Shown: positions 1 through 8,248 of the stretch, piece after piece
Layout: each line of letters begins with the position of its first letter
Numbering within the stretch: position 1 is the first letter of the stretch
Source: an uncultured Tateyamaria sp.
GTDB taxonomy: Bacteria > Pseudomonadota > Alphaproteobacteria > Rhodobacterales > Rhodobacteraceae
Direction of reading: 5' to 3'
Length of the DNA: 64,000 nucleotides
NCBI RefSeq assembly: GCF_947504105.1
Contig: NZ_CANNGP010000021.1
Coordinates: 1-64,000, forward strand
The notes under the pieces: model-generated
The model's database searches: none
Told to the model about the DNA's origin: nothing
The model's input: only the letters and a program-made list of their open reading frames with translations
Position numbers and translations under genes: made by a program

Positions 1-77
1 ACAGATGCCCAAAGGTCTTCCTCTCAGCAATCGCACTCGCCGCAATCGTTACTTACTGGTTATGAGTCCTGAGCCTA

Positions 78-709
78 ATGTACCAACCCACAGACGTGGT
101 TACCTCCATCGACGATGTATTTCGGGATATGCGTTGTCCCTATGTCAGTCAAACTTCGAAGTTTATCGATAGAATTGACCGACATATCCGCGCTTGGATT
201 GAACGCAGCACCTATCTTACCGTGGCCACGGTGGATGCTGACAGAAACATGGATGTCTCTCCTAAAGGTGATCCTGCGGGTTTGCAAAAATTCTGGATGA
301 CAAGACGCTCGCCATCCCCGACCGGCCGGGCAACCATCGGTACGATGGGTTCCAAAACATCAAGGAAACAGGCCGCATCGGGTTGGTTTTTCTCGTGCCG
401 CACCGCAATGAGGTGGTTCGTGTGAATGGGCGCGCTCAAGTGATCCGAGACACGCCCGTGCGCAAGGTCTGCGAGATCAACGGCCGGATGCCCGATTTTG
501 CCATTCTTACCCATGTTGAAGAAGCATTTTATCACTGCGGGAAGTCAATAATCCGCTCGAGGCTTTGGCAGTCTGATGAGCACCCCATGTCGAAAAATCT
601 ACCTACCTATGCAGAAGCTTTGATTGCGCACTGCAAGCTTGAGGTAGGCTGCGACGAAATGGGCGCCCATTTGAGTAACAACGAAGAGAACCGATTGTAC
701 GACGAGTGA
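78..709 (+). pseudogene. PPOX-type FMN-binding flavoprotein, frameshifted
   Basis: The two halves of a pyridoxamine 5'-phosphate oxidase-like flavoprotein lie in different frames. The first half (from the ATG at 78) runs through ATVDADRNMDVSPKGDPAG, the usual PPOX strand with its SPKGD motif. The rest (KILDDKTLAIPDRPGN... to the stop at 709) continues in the frame one base over, starting near 281-290. A single missing T in GGTTTTGCAAAA would explain the shift. The second half ends with a normal-looking C-terminus (MSKNLPTYAEALIAHCKLEVGCDEMG). The product would be a cytosolic FMN enzyme of unknown substrate, closest in feel to the MSMEG_1061-type PPOX proteins. A sequencing error cannot be excluded. 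It lies beside a broken insertion sequence, consistent with a decaying region. Confidence 0.75.
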
Positions 710-807
710 TCACTGTCGGCCCTGAGCATGCGTAATTGGGCTGACCCTGATCAGAGGTCGAGTTCCCGATAGGATCACAGGAGATCTGTGAGCATGGGAG
801 ATTTCGA

Positions 808-1882
808 ATGGAGTATTTTGCGGGCTTGGATGTATCGCTGCGGTCCTGCGCGATCTGTATTATCGACAGCAAGGGCGCGGTTGTGCATGAGCGTGAGCTG
901 CCTTGTGAGATTGAGGAGATCGCCGGGTGTCTGATTGCACTTCGCGTTCCGATTGAGCGCGTTGGTTTTGAGTCCGGCACGTTAAGCCAGCATTTGTTCT
1001 ACGGCTTGAAGGCCGAAGGCTTCGACGTGGTTTGCATGGAAGCGCGCCAGGTCAATGCTGCCTTGTCAGCGATGCGCAATAAAACGGACCGCAACGATGC
1101 ACGCGGAATTGCGCAGATCCTTCGAACGGGTTGGTTCAGCCCGGTGCATATGAAGAGCCGTGAAGCGCATGGAGTCAGAGCTCTTTTGAGCACACGGAAG
1201 GCTTTGCTGAGCAAAACCATTGATTTGGCCAACGAAGTGCGTGGCCTGTTGAAGATATTTGGCATACGGCTGCCGAAGACAGTGCAGCATGGCAGCTTTG
1301 ATGACGTCGTCCGGCCGATGGTTGAGATCGACGAGGTTCTCGCACATGCCATGCTACCGCTGCTCGACGCCCGGTTGGTTGTGTACAAGCACTTTCTTGA
1401 GCTCGATCGGCGGGTCAAGCACGCTGCCCGTCAGGACGATGTCTGCATGCGCATGATGACAGTCCCCGGCGTGGGCCCGATTGCTGCTTTGACCTTCAAG
1501 GCTGCCGTGGACGATCCCGCGCGGTTCAAAAGGTCTCGCACCGTGGCAGCCCACTTTGGCCTTACACCTAGAAGATACCAGTCTGGTGAACAGGACAACC
1601 CAGGTCGCATATCGAAAGCCGGGGATCGAGACGTACGGTCGACGCTCTATGCCGCCGCGAACGCCTTGCTCATGCGGACGATGGCGGGCTCTCAGATCAA
1701 GTCATGCTCTGCCCGACAGGCGATTGCGTAGCAATCTGCCGAGAGGGGGCATGCGCTTGATGCGTACCAAAGGGCGTCGCCGCGCCGTTGTGGCTGTTGC
1801 GCGCAAGCTGGCCGTCCTGCTGCACCGTATGTGGGCGGATGGCACGGAGTTCCGTTCAGAGAAGGAGGAGGGCACGGTATGA
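808..1882 (+). pseudogene. IS110-family transposase, interrupted
   Basis: The N-terminal DEDD (RuvC-like) domain begins at MEYFAGLDVSLRS and carries the conserved NKTDRNDARGIAQ block. The C-terminal transposase_20 (helix-hairpin-helix) part has VPGVGPIAALTF and the ARFKRSRTVAAHFGLTPRRYQSGE region typical of IS110/IS116/IS902. The first frame stops at 1731, but the expected tail (GMRLMRTKGRRRAVVAVARKLAVLLHRMW...) follows in another frame from 1747 to the stop at 1882. Removing 40 bases (1707-1746) restores one frame of about 344 codons, with the join reading K-S-W-G-M-R. The element is therefore probably inactive. IS110 elements lack clear terminal inverted repeats, so its outer ends cannot be placed. 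Confidence 0.88.
1707..1746. repeat. 40-bp imperfect palindrome inserted in the transposase
   Basis: The segment starts CTCTGCCCGACAGG and ends CTGCCGAGAGG around a perfect ATTGC-GTA-GCAAT hairpin. Outer CTCT/AGAG and GGC/GCC arms add to the fold, with bulges. Excising exactly these 40 bases rebuilds the conserved transposase sequence across the join. That makes it look like a REP-like or small palindromic element that inserted into the IS; the boundaries may be off by one or two bases. Confidence 0.6.
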
Positions 1883-2473
1883 TCTAAACGCCCAGCACCA
1901 ATCTGAACGGGATCGTCCTCACCGGACGAGGTTCGTGGACAAAGCCGAAAATGTCTGCTGCGCCATCAAGCGCGTCCCAAAGCGAGGCTCTCCACTGCCA
2001 ATCCGACACATGCATGCAGCGATGTCCCACTAGGCATCACCCAGACTGCGGAGAGAAGCGTGACCCGGATGAGCGACGACGGTCCCAAACAAAGAAGGAA
2101 AACGAGCTTGACCAAAACCCCCAATTAGAGAAGCAAGCATTGGCAAGGATGCGCAGCATTGTGATGTCCAAAGGATTTATTTGGTGGGCCTTTCAGACAT
2201 TCGCCGCATTGACACGCGTTGCTGCTCTGGTGCTGACAGGTGCCCTTGGCTTTATGAGAGCGGTCGCTTTGCTGTGGGCGCAGTACGTGCGCAAATGTGG
2301 AATCTGACACCCCTCTGCAAGAAATCCTGACCGTATCGGCCATATTCCACCCACCTCACGTGGGTTCGTTTGACCTGAATTTAGTATGCGCCTTACCGTT
2401 TGACTGCAGGGCGCGATGTCACTTTTGGACGGGACCTGCCTTCGTCATTCAAAGCACATTTGGAGATTGCAAC
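1883..2473. other. Region without a recognised gene, possibly the IS tail
   Basis: About 590 bases follow the transposase stop. The first 250 may be the non-coding tail of the IS110 element, but I cannot define its end. A short hydrophobic reading frame at 2149-2307 (52 codons: two membrane-like stretches, FIWWAFQTFAALTRVAAL and LTGALGFMRAVALLW, then a basic tail) has no good ribosome binding site and no family I recognise. The rest shows nothing convincing. Confidence 0.4.
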
Positions 2474-3088
2474 ATGGAACTCAACGAATATGCAGGCCGA
2501 GCAGACGGCTTTATCTTCGAGGATTCAAATCTTCAACCTCCGGGGGGGTGGATGTTCACCGGCGCATCACCCGTTTTCCCGGTAAACAACGGTGAACTTT
2601 CCAGTGCTCCATCGCTTTCGGACACTGGTTCTGGCAACACATTTCGTCTGGACCCGGCACAGCTGCCAAACGATGATCTGCCCACTTTGAACGAACTCGC
2701 GCCGCTGGTCGTGACCGAGGGCGAGCTGAACTTTTTGCTGAGACTAGGAGAGCGGGTGGCGAATGATCCAAACGTGCAGGATGACATCGACAGACTGATC
2801 AAGCAGGATGAAATCACCTATATTGATCGGCTTGAAATCGCGGGAGAGATATTGGATAGCCGCAATGAAGGCTACTATGATGACCTCCTGCTGGAAGCGG
2901 CAAACTGGCCTGCTCCAGACCGGGCGCCCTCTCCTCCTCCTATCGTTGAGGTTTTGCCCATCAGTGATACGTGGTGGTCTCCCGGGGAAGAGACATGGGA
3001 TAACGGTGGCGCCTGGGGCGGAGGTCTGTCTGGTTGGGGTGGCAACAATTGGGATGCGTTTTATACTGAATACAGCGCCATTTTCTGA
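2474..3088 (+). CDS. Hypothetical acidic protein with Trp/Gly-rich tail
   Basis: The 204-residue frame starts at an ATG preceded by GGAG at 8-base spacing. I recognise no family. The N-terminal third is polar and low in complexity (PGGWMFTGASPVFPVNNGELSS). The middle is acidic and probably helical (LNELAPLVVTEGELNFLLRL, then RVANDPNVQDDIDRLIKQDE). A proline run (APSPPP) leads to a tail rich in Trp and Gly (WWSPGEETWDNGGAWGGG, SGWGGNNWDAF). There is no signal peptide or membrane segment. It sits between a broken IS element and a kinase remnant, so it may be accessory DNA. The same start with a longer upstream extension (from 2297) is possible but less likely. Confidence 0.5.
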   Translation: MELNEYAGRADGFIFEDSNLQPPGGWMFTGASPVFPVNNGELSSAPSLSDTGSGNTFRLDPAQLPNDDLPTLNELAPLVVTEGELNFLLRLGERVANDPNVQDDIDRLIKQDEITYIDRLEIAGEILDSRNEGYYDDLLLEAANWPAPDRAPSPPPIVEVLPISDTWWSPGEETWDNGGAWGGGLSGWGGNNWDAFYTEYSAIF

Positions 3089-3109
3089 GACCCGGCGCGC
3101 AGTGCGCCT

Positions 3110-3229
3110 CGCTTCCGCGATACTGAGTGACAGCATTGTCTTGCCGCCTCCGGAGCTGCCAACGACAAGAATGCGTTCAGCCTGAAACAGAACATCATGA
3201 GCTTCGCGGACGGGGACATAGTTCGGCAT
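3110..3229 (-). pseudogene. N-terminal remnant of a P-loop nucleotide kinase
   Basis: Read on the minus strand from an ATG at 3229, the frame gives MPNYVPVREAHDVLF followed by AERILVVGSSGGGKTMLSLS, a clear Walker A loop of the adenylate-kinase / topology-modulation (FlaR) type. After about 40 residues the similarity stops, and the frame continues only as the antisense of the neighbouring gene. This looks like the 5' stump of a truncated kinase gene. A complete but different member of the same family lies at 4468-5013. Confidence 0.5.
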
Positions 3230-3564
3230 AAATATCGTCTGAATGCGGATCACGATAGATGGTAGAGCGGTAGTGCATTTACTCTTTTCGGATGTTTGTG
3301 CGACGCTCAGTATAGTTCAAAATAGGCTTGCAGAGGATGTTTGGTCGTATGCAAGATGCGGCCACGGATGCGTTGCGGCTGGTCTCACCGAAGATATCGT
3401 GGCCAAAAGCCCATCTGGGACCGCGCCTGCAATGCCTGATGTGGATCGTATGATGCAATGAGGGTACTGACTTGCACCAAGACAATGAGGCGATGGCCGT
3501 TGTCCTTTGAAGAAAGATGATGAGAAGCTACGTTCTCCGAATGACGCTAGGGCTATGACGCATC
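3230..3564. other. Intergenic stretch without recognised gene
   Basis: A 72-codon plus-strand frame (3243-3461) has no recognisable motif and no clear ribosome binding site. I see no RNA gene or repeat here. The stretch belongs to the decayed left edge of the window. Confidence 0.4.
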
Positions 3565-3999
3565 TTACATTGCTGCACCGCCCAGAAGTGCGAAGTAACC
3601 GGGTAGTACGTTGGTAAAAACGCTCTGACCTTTTTCTGTCAGGCTCAGCTGCTTCTGGCGTTGGTCAACCGGTTGCTCCTTGGCGGGGGCAAGCAGGCCC
3701 TTGTCCATCAGGCTGCCAATCGTCTTGCTAAGCACCGGCTTGGACACGTCCAGTCGCTTCGAAATCTCTACCGCAGACAGGCTGTTACGCTCTGGCTCCC
3801 GCGCGATCATCATCAACGCCAGAAACTGCGTTTGTGACAGGGCATGGGTGCGCAGAAACGCTTCGATATCACGCAGCAGAACACTTGCACTGCGCAGCCG
3901 CTCCAGCACAGTCTGCACGTGCTCGGGGTCAACGTCTGGAACGTCGGCGGTTACGCTGGCGATCATCTCGCTGCTGGGCAGCTCTTTGAGAAAGAACAT
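3565..3999 (-). CDS. MarR-family transcriptional regulator
   Basis: A 144-residue winged-helix protein. The N-terminal dimerisation helices are followed by the DNA-binding part LSAVEISKRLDVSKPVLSKTI (recognition helix) and the wing VDQRQKQLSLTEKGQSVF, the normal MarR D-x-R-x-x-x-x-x-L-T-x-x-G pattern. The ATG at 3999 overlaps the stop of the upstream monooxygenase gene (TGATG), which implies translational coupling; the longer frame from 4047 would run into that gene. It probably represses its own operon through the palindrome at 4303-4330. The ligand is unknown; phenolics or quinones would fit the partner. Confidence 0.88.
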   Translation of the reverse strand: MFFLKELPSSEMIASVTADVPDVDPEHVQTVLERLRSASVLLRDIEAFLRTHALSQTQFLALMMIAREPERNSLSAVEISKRLDVSKPVLSKTIGSLMDKGLLAPAKEQPVDQRQKQLSLTEKGQSVFTNVLPGYFALLGGAAM

Positions 4000-4292
4000 C
4001 AGGCGTGTCGCCGCATCCGTACAATGTCTATGGGTTCGGCCAGCCATTCCTGATAGGCGGCAAAGACCGTTTTTATGTAGTCCATTTCATAATGCGCCTC
4101 GAGGGCCGCATCGTCTGCCCAGTGTTCGACCAGGTAAAGCGCGCTGCCGTCTTCCGCGTCGACATTCAGTTCAAAGCGGTGGCATCCCGCTTCTGCCCGC
4201 GTGGCTGTAAGAATACCCTCGATGGCAGCAAGTGCATCCGCCCTATGTTCGGGTTTGGGACGGATGATGGCGAAAACGCTGAGTTCAGGCAT
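3999..4292 (-). CDS. Antibiotic biosynthesis monooxygenase (ABM) domain protein
   Basis: A 97-residue single-domain ferredoxin-like (dimeric alpha-beta barrel) protein of the ABM/YgiN type. The hallmark order is visible: a first strand MPELSVFAIIRPKPEH, the helix RADALAAIEGILTATRAE, the GCHRFELNVD strand, and YLVEHWADDAALEAHYE with the conserved E-x-W...H. Family members oxidise quinols or small aromatics without a cofactor, or degrade haem. It is the first gene of a two-gene operon with the MarR regulator, and the operator sits right at its promoter and ribosome binding site. Both the family and the context suggest a quinone- or phenol-responsive detoxification unit; the substrate is inferred. 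Confidence 0.85.
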   Translation of the reverse strand: MPELSVFAIIRPKPEHRADALAAIEGILTATRAEAGCHRFELNVDAEDGSALYLVEHWADDAALEAHYEMDYIKTVFAAYQEWLAEPIDIVRMRRHA

Positions 4293-4302
4293 GGCGAAGC
4301 CC

Positions 4303-4330
4303 CCACATAGTTAGCATGGTAACTATGTGG
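4303..4330. promoter_or_regulatory. Perfect 11-bp inverted repeat, likely MarR operator
   Basis: CCACATAGTTA (4303-4313) and its exact complement TAACTATGTGG (4320-4330) flank GCATGG. The core resembles the TTAGCATG-TAA type sites bound by MarR/SlyA proteins. It lies 11 bases before the ABM start, so a bound repressor would cover the promoter or ribosome binding site of the ABM-MarR operon. Confidence 0.8.
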
Positions 4331-4467
4331 AGGCTTACTCCCCGAGCGCAAGGGTGCAATTGTCGGGGTCTTGGAATGTATCAAGCTATCAGCGCGATCC
4401 AGCGCCCGCGTTCTCACATCCCGATATCGCCATTGCGCGCTCGCCCACCTTGCGCCACGGTTGCGTC

Positions 4468-5013
4468 ATGCAGCGCGTGATGATCATCGGACAGCCCGGA
4501 TCGGGCAAATCGACCCTCGCGCTTCAACTGGGAGACATGACTTTTCTGCCCGTATTCCACATCGACCATATCCACTGGAAATCGGGCTGGGTGGAACGCG
4601 ACTGGGCCGAAAAGACGCGCATGACCCTCGACGTGATCGAACAACCTGCGTGGGTTTTTGAAGGCGGGCACAGTGCCACCTGGCTTGAACGCCTCGCCCG
4701 CGCTGATACACTGATCTGGCTCGATCTGCCCGTGGTTCTGCGCTTGCGCCGCGTTTTGCGGCGTTCTTTACGTGATCGCGGTCGAACCCGTCCCGATCTG
4801 CCCGACGGCTGCCCCGAACAGATTGATCTCGAATTCCTGTCCTATATTTGGCGGACGCGGCATACATCGCGCGCAAAGATGCGCGGGCTTTATGACGGTG
4901 CTGACCCTGACAAGGTTAAATACCATTTCACCTCGCTGCGCGACGTGCACAATTTTCTGTCAAACCTTCAAACGGCGCTTGCCATTGGTAACCTTGGTAT
5001 TCCACATCGCTGA
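4468..5013 (+). CDS. P-loop nucleotide kinase-like protein (FlaR / topology modulation type)
   Basis: A 181-residue protein. Walker A is at residues 8-15 (GQPGSGKS), followed by FHIDHIHWKSGWVERDW and the hydrophobic strand ADTLIWLDLPVVLRLRRVLRRSL, with an Arg-rich lid (RRSLRDRGRTRPDLPDGCPE). These match the adenylate-kinase-like proteins annotated as DNA topology modulation protein FlaR, whose real substrate is not settled. I chose the ATG at 4468 because the family starts right before the first beta strand (MQRVMIIG); a frame from 4327 would add 47 residues of unrelated sequence. It is followed after 4 bases by the EamA transporter and is probably co-transcribed with it. Confidence 0.75.
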   Translation: MQRVMIIGQPGSGKSTLALQLGDMTFLPVFHIDHIHWKSGWVERDWAEKTRMTLDVIEQPAWVFEGGHSATWLERLARADTLIWLDLPVVLRLRRVLRRSLRDRGRTRPDLPDGCPEQIDLEFLSYIWRTRHTSRAKMRGLYDGADPDKVKYHFTSLRDVHNFLSNLQTALAIGNLGIPHR

Positions 5014-5017
5014 TACC

Positions 5018-5866
5018 ATGCGCCTGATCCTTCTGACTTGTCTCACCATGATTGCCTTTGCCGCCAATTCGGTCCTGAACCGTATGGCTATCGACAGCGG
5101 CGCGATCGATCCATCCAGCTTTGCCATGATCCGCGTGCTGGCGGGTGCGGTGGCGCTTTGCATGATCCTGACGGTGCGAGGCGGCGGGCTGCCGCTGTTC
5201 GAACGTGGTCGCGTCGTTGGCGCGCTTAGCCTTGCCGCTTACATGATCGGGTTCTCGCTAGCCTATGTGACGCTGGACGCGGGCCTTGGCGCGCTGATCC
5301 TGTTCGGGACGGTGCAGGTCAGTATGTTCGGGTGGTCGGCATTGCGCGGCGCACGGCCAACGACGCGGCAGGTCACCGGCGCAGGAATTGCCTTTGCCGG
5401 GCTGCTAATTGCGCTTTGGCCAAGCGATGGTGCGGGCGGGGACATGATCGGTGCCCTTTTGATGGTCATCGCGGGACTGGGCTGGGCGGCTTACACGCTC
5501 GCGGGCAAGGGCACGCGGGACCCACTGTCGGCGACAGCGGCTAATTTTGTTGTGGCTGCGCCTCTTCTGGCTGTTTTGCTGGTGGGAACGGGCCTGCACG
5601 CGGCCCCATCCGGCATCGCGCTCGCCATTCTGTCGGGTGCGGTCACGTCCGGGCTTGGTTCCGCGCTGTGGTATACGGTTCTGCCGCAACTTCAGGGGCA
5701 GACGGCGGCGGTGGTGCAGCTGAGCGTACCGGTCCTTGCCATCGCGGGTGGCGCAATGCTGTTGGGCGAAGCGCTGTCACTGGCGTTGGCTATGTCAGCG
5801 GCTCTGGTTGTGGGGGGCATAGCCGTCGCAGTCATCGCACCAAGGGTTCAAGAGGATCATAGCTGA
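5018..5866 (+). CDS. EamA/DMT-family transporter
   Basis: A 282-residue inner-membrane protein with about ten hydrophobic segments and two EamA halves, each with Ala/Gly-rich helices (first half LILLTCLTMIAFAANSVLNR; second half GALLMVIAGLGWAAYTLAGK). Proteins of this size and layout export metabolites or amino acids; the substrate cannot be told from sequence. The ATG at 5018 is chosen because the first membrane helix starts immediately after it; longer upstream frames overlap the kinase gene. The 3' end overlaps the convergent Nudix gene by about 35 bases. Confidence 0.85.
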   Translation: MRLILLTCLTMIAFAANSVLNRMAIDSGAIDPSSFAMIRVLAGAVALCMILTVRGGGLPLFERGRVVGALSLAAYMIGFSLAYVTLDAGLGALILFGTVQVSMFGWSALRGARPTTRQVTGAGIAFAGLLIALWPSDGAGGDMIGALLMVIAGLGWAAYTLAGKGTRDPLSATAANFVVAAPLLAVLLVGTGLHAAPSGIALAILSGAVTSGLGSALWYTVLPQLQGQTAAVVQLSVPVLAIAGGAMLLGEALSLALAMSAALVVGGIAVAVIAPRVQEDHS

Positions 5867-6275
5867 TCCCGCCTGAACCAAAGGCCACATCGGCAAGGCT
5901 GTCAGGCTTGTGCGCCAGCTCCTCTTTCGTCACCCAGCGCCGTTCGGTCACCAGTGCGTCAGTGTCCGTCCACGTTGTTGGACGGGGTGACCCCGGTACG
6001 ACCTCGCATCGGAAATACACATCCACCTGATGATAGTGCCCGTCAGGGTCGTGGAACTCGTTCACCAGACAGGGTGCGCCCACGGTCACCTGCAGGCCCG
6101 TTTCTTCATGGACTTCGCGGGCAAGATTGTCGGTCAGGCTGCTGTGCAATTCGGCCCCGCCACCCGGTGCGCACATCAGAGGGCTTTGATCCTTATGCCA
6201 TGCATTGACGATCAACAGGCGCCCGTCCTCGACAATAATGGCTCGGACGGCAATGCGGGGTGATTTCGGACGCAT
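5832..6275 (-). CDS. Nudix hydrolase
   Basis: A 147-residue protein with a complete Nudix box, [24 protein letters not shown] (GX5EX7REUXEEXGU), so the metal-binding glutamates are present. The strand [17 protein letters not shown] begins the fold and the C-terminal half is short. It should hydrolyse a nucleoside diphosphate linked to some other group; the substrate is unknown. The ATG at 6275 follows GGAAAGG at a 7-base gap; the frame could begin two codons earlier at a TTG. It converges on, and overlaps by 35 bases, the end of the EamA gene. Confidence 0.9.
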   Translation of the reverse strand: MRPKSPRIAVRAIIVEDGRLLIVNAWHKDQSPLMCAPGGGAELHSSLTDNLAREVHEETGLQVTVGAPCLVNEFHDPDGHYHQVDVYFRCEVVPGSPRPTTWTDTDALVTERRWVTKEELAHKPDSLADVAFGSGGISYDPLEPLVR

Positions 6276-6345
6276 GAACAAACCTTTCCAGCGGCAACGA
6301 CGCGTTATTATTCCATATGCCCGTGCATGGGGTTATCTCAAGGGT

Positions 6346-7116
6346 ATGAAATGGATCGTTGCCCTTGTTCTGACTCTCTTGTCGACCGGCGCCCGCGCCG
6401 ACTGCGTGGTGCTGTTGCATGGCCTCGCGCGGACCGAGGCATCGCTTCTGGTGCTGCAACGGGCGCTGCTTACGGATGGCTACCGCGTTGTACGCCCAGG
6501 CTATCCGTCCACCAACGAAACGGTTGAGACGCTGGCACGTGACGTTGTGCCCCGTGCCATCGAAAGCTGCGGTGCCGAAACGGTGCATTTCGTCACGCAC
6601 TCCATGGGGGGCATTCTTGTGCGCTATTGGTTTGCCAACCATGGCGTGCCCGCCAATCTGGGCCGTGTGGTGATGCTGGCCCCGCCCAACCGTGGCAGCG
6701 AAGTGGTGGATGAGCTTGGTGACCTTGAGGCTTTCGGCTGGTTCAACGGCCCCGCAGGTCGGCAACTTGGCACGGGTGATGACAGCCTGCCGCGCAGCTT
6801 GCCCGCCGTCACGTACCCGGTGGGCATTATCGCTGGGGAACAATCCCTTAATCCGTATTTCTCGTCGCTCCTGCCGGGGCGGGATGATGGCAAGGTGTCG
6901 GTGCTGGCCACCCCGGTGGCGGGTATGGCCGATCACATCGTGCTGCCTGTCACCCACACCTTCATGATGAACAACCCGAATGTCATCGCGCAGGTGCTGA
7001 CCTTTCTTGACAATGGCGCCTTTGACCGCGAACTGCGCTGGATTGATGCCGTGCTGGAACAATTGGGATGTCCGGACGGGGGTTGCCTGCAAGGAAGCGA
7101 TGATGCTGAAAATTGA
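6346..7116 (+). CDS. Secreted alpha/beta hydrolase (lipase-like)
   Basis: A 256-residue protein with a signal peptide ([18 protein letters not shown], cleavage before D-C) that suggests export to the periplasm. The fold markers are the oxyanion strand [11 protein letters not shown], the nucleophile elbow T-H-S-M-G-G (Ser within residues 75-85) and the late D/H pair in [18 protein letters not shown]. Proteins like this are annotated as triacylglycerol lipase or alpha/beta hydrolase. The start at 6346 is chosen for the signal peptide; the open frame extends upstream to 6205. It overlaps phnM by 14 bases, so the two may be co-transcribed. Confidence 0.85.
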   Translation: MKWIVALVLTLLSTGARADCVVLLHGLARTEASLLVLQRALLTDGYRVVRPGYPSTNETVETLARDVVPRAIESCGAETVHFVTHSMGGILVRYWFANHGVPANLGRVVMLAPPNRGSEVVDELGDLEAFGWFNGPAGRQLGTGDDSLPRSLPAVTYPVGIIAGEQSLNPYFSSLLPGRDDGKVSVLATPVAGMADHIVLPVTHTFMMNNPNVIAQVLTFLDNGAFDRELRWIDAVLEQLGCPDGGCLQGSDDAEN

Positions 7117-8248
7117 TCTGGTTGGCGGTGCGGTTCTGCAGCCTTCCGGACTGGAAACCATCCGCCTGTCGATGGCTGATGGCGTTGTGGTCGATGCGCC
7201 TACGGGCCGGTCCGTTGACCTGAGTGGTTATCGCATCCTGCCCGGTATCGTCGACGTGCATGGAGACGGGTTCGAGCGGCACATGGCCCCGCGCCGGGGC
7301 GCGATGAAACAGATGAACGAAGGGATCGTGGCCGCCGAGGCCGAGATTGCGGCCAACGGTATAACCACCGCCGTCATGGCCCAGTTCATCAGCTGGGAAG
7401 GCGGGCTGCGCAGCCTCGACTTTGCCGATCAGGTGTTCAACGCGATGATCGCCACACGTGGCGACATTGTAACAGACTTGCGCCCGCAATTGCGGTTCGA
7501 AACCCATATGCTGGAACTTTATGCAGAGCTGCCTCAGCGCATTTCAGACTGGCAGGTGGGCTATGTCGTGTTCAACGACCATCTGCCGCATGACCGTTTG
7601 GCGGAAGGGCGCAAACCACCGCGCCTGACCGGGCAGGCGCTCAAGGCGGGGCGGAACCCGGATGTCCATTTCCAGATGCTGTTGGACCTGCATGCGCGCG
7701 GGGACGAGGTGCCCGAGGCGCTTGATGCGCTGTGCACGCAGCTTCGACAACAAGGCGTGCAAATCGGCAGTCACGACGACACTACCGGTGGTCAGCGCGC
7801 CGAATGGCGCGCGCGTGGGGCAACCGTTGCCGAGTTCCCTGAAACAGCAGAGGCGGCAGAGGCCGCACACACGGCAGGCGACCTCGTCGTGCTGGGATCA
7901 CCCAATGTCGTTCGGGGCGGGTCGCACAAAGGTAACGCCTCCGCTCTGGACCTGATCACCATGGGGCTTTGTGACGCGATCGCATCCGACTACCACTACC
8001 CATCGCCGCGCCGCGCAGCACTCATGCTGGCCAAAAGCGGGCTGATGGATTTGGCCGCTGCATGGGCGCTTGTGTCATCCGGCCCTGCGAAAGTGTTGGG
8101 CCTGACGGATCGCGGCACGCTCGCGCCGGGCAAACGGGCGGATATCGTGATCCTGGATGAAACGGACCGGGTGGCCGCCACACTCTCAGGCGGGCGGGTC
8201 AGCTACATGTCCGGTGATATCGCGCAACGCTTCGTGGCAGCGGCCTAG
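7103..8248 (+). CDS. phnM: Alpha-D-ribose 1-methylphosphonate 5-triphosphate diphosphatase
   Basis: A 381-residue amidohydrolase-superfamily protein. It has [13 protein letters not shown] (metal-binding H-x-D/G region used by PhnM), the H-x-F-Q strand, GSHDDTT, and [14 protein letters not shown], where the catalytic Asp and the PhnM-specific D-Y-H-Y-P motif lie. PhnM releases pyrophosphate from ribose 1-methylphosphonate 5-triphosphate in the C-P lyase pathway in the cytosol. No other phn gene lies in the window, so it may be an orphan, or its partners lie elsewhere. Two adjacent ATGs (7100 and 7103) follow AAGGAAG; 7103 gives the better spacing. Confidence 0.9.
   Translation: MLKIDLVGGAVLQPSGLETIRLSMADGVVVDAPTGRSVDLSGYRILPGIVDVHGDGFERHMAPRRGAMKQMNEGIVAAEAEIAANGITTAVMAQFISWEGGLRSLDFADQVFNAMIATRGDIVTDLRPQLRFETHMLELYAELPQRISDWQVGYVVFNDHLPHDRLAEGRKPPRLTGQALKAGRNPDVHFQMLLDLHARGDEVPEALDALCTQLRQQGVQIGSHDDTTGGQRAEWRARGATVAEFPETAEAAEAAHTAGDLVVLGSPNVVRGGSHKGNASALDLITMGLCDAIASDYHYPSPRRAALMLAKSGLMDLAAAWALVSSGPAKVLGLTDRGTLAPGKRADIVILDETDRVAATLSGGRVSYMSGDIAQRFVAAA

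Noticed and set aside
1703-1753. CATG on both sides of the 40-bp palindrome as a target-site duplication
   Set aside because: Counting CATG as duplicated gives a 47-base insert, and excising it leaves an in-frame stop; removal of 40 bases restores the conserved protein exactly.
6193-7161. A 322-codon minus-strand open frame
   Set aside because: Antisense to the secreted hydrolase, which has a signal peptide and a nucleophile elbow.
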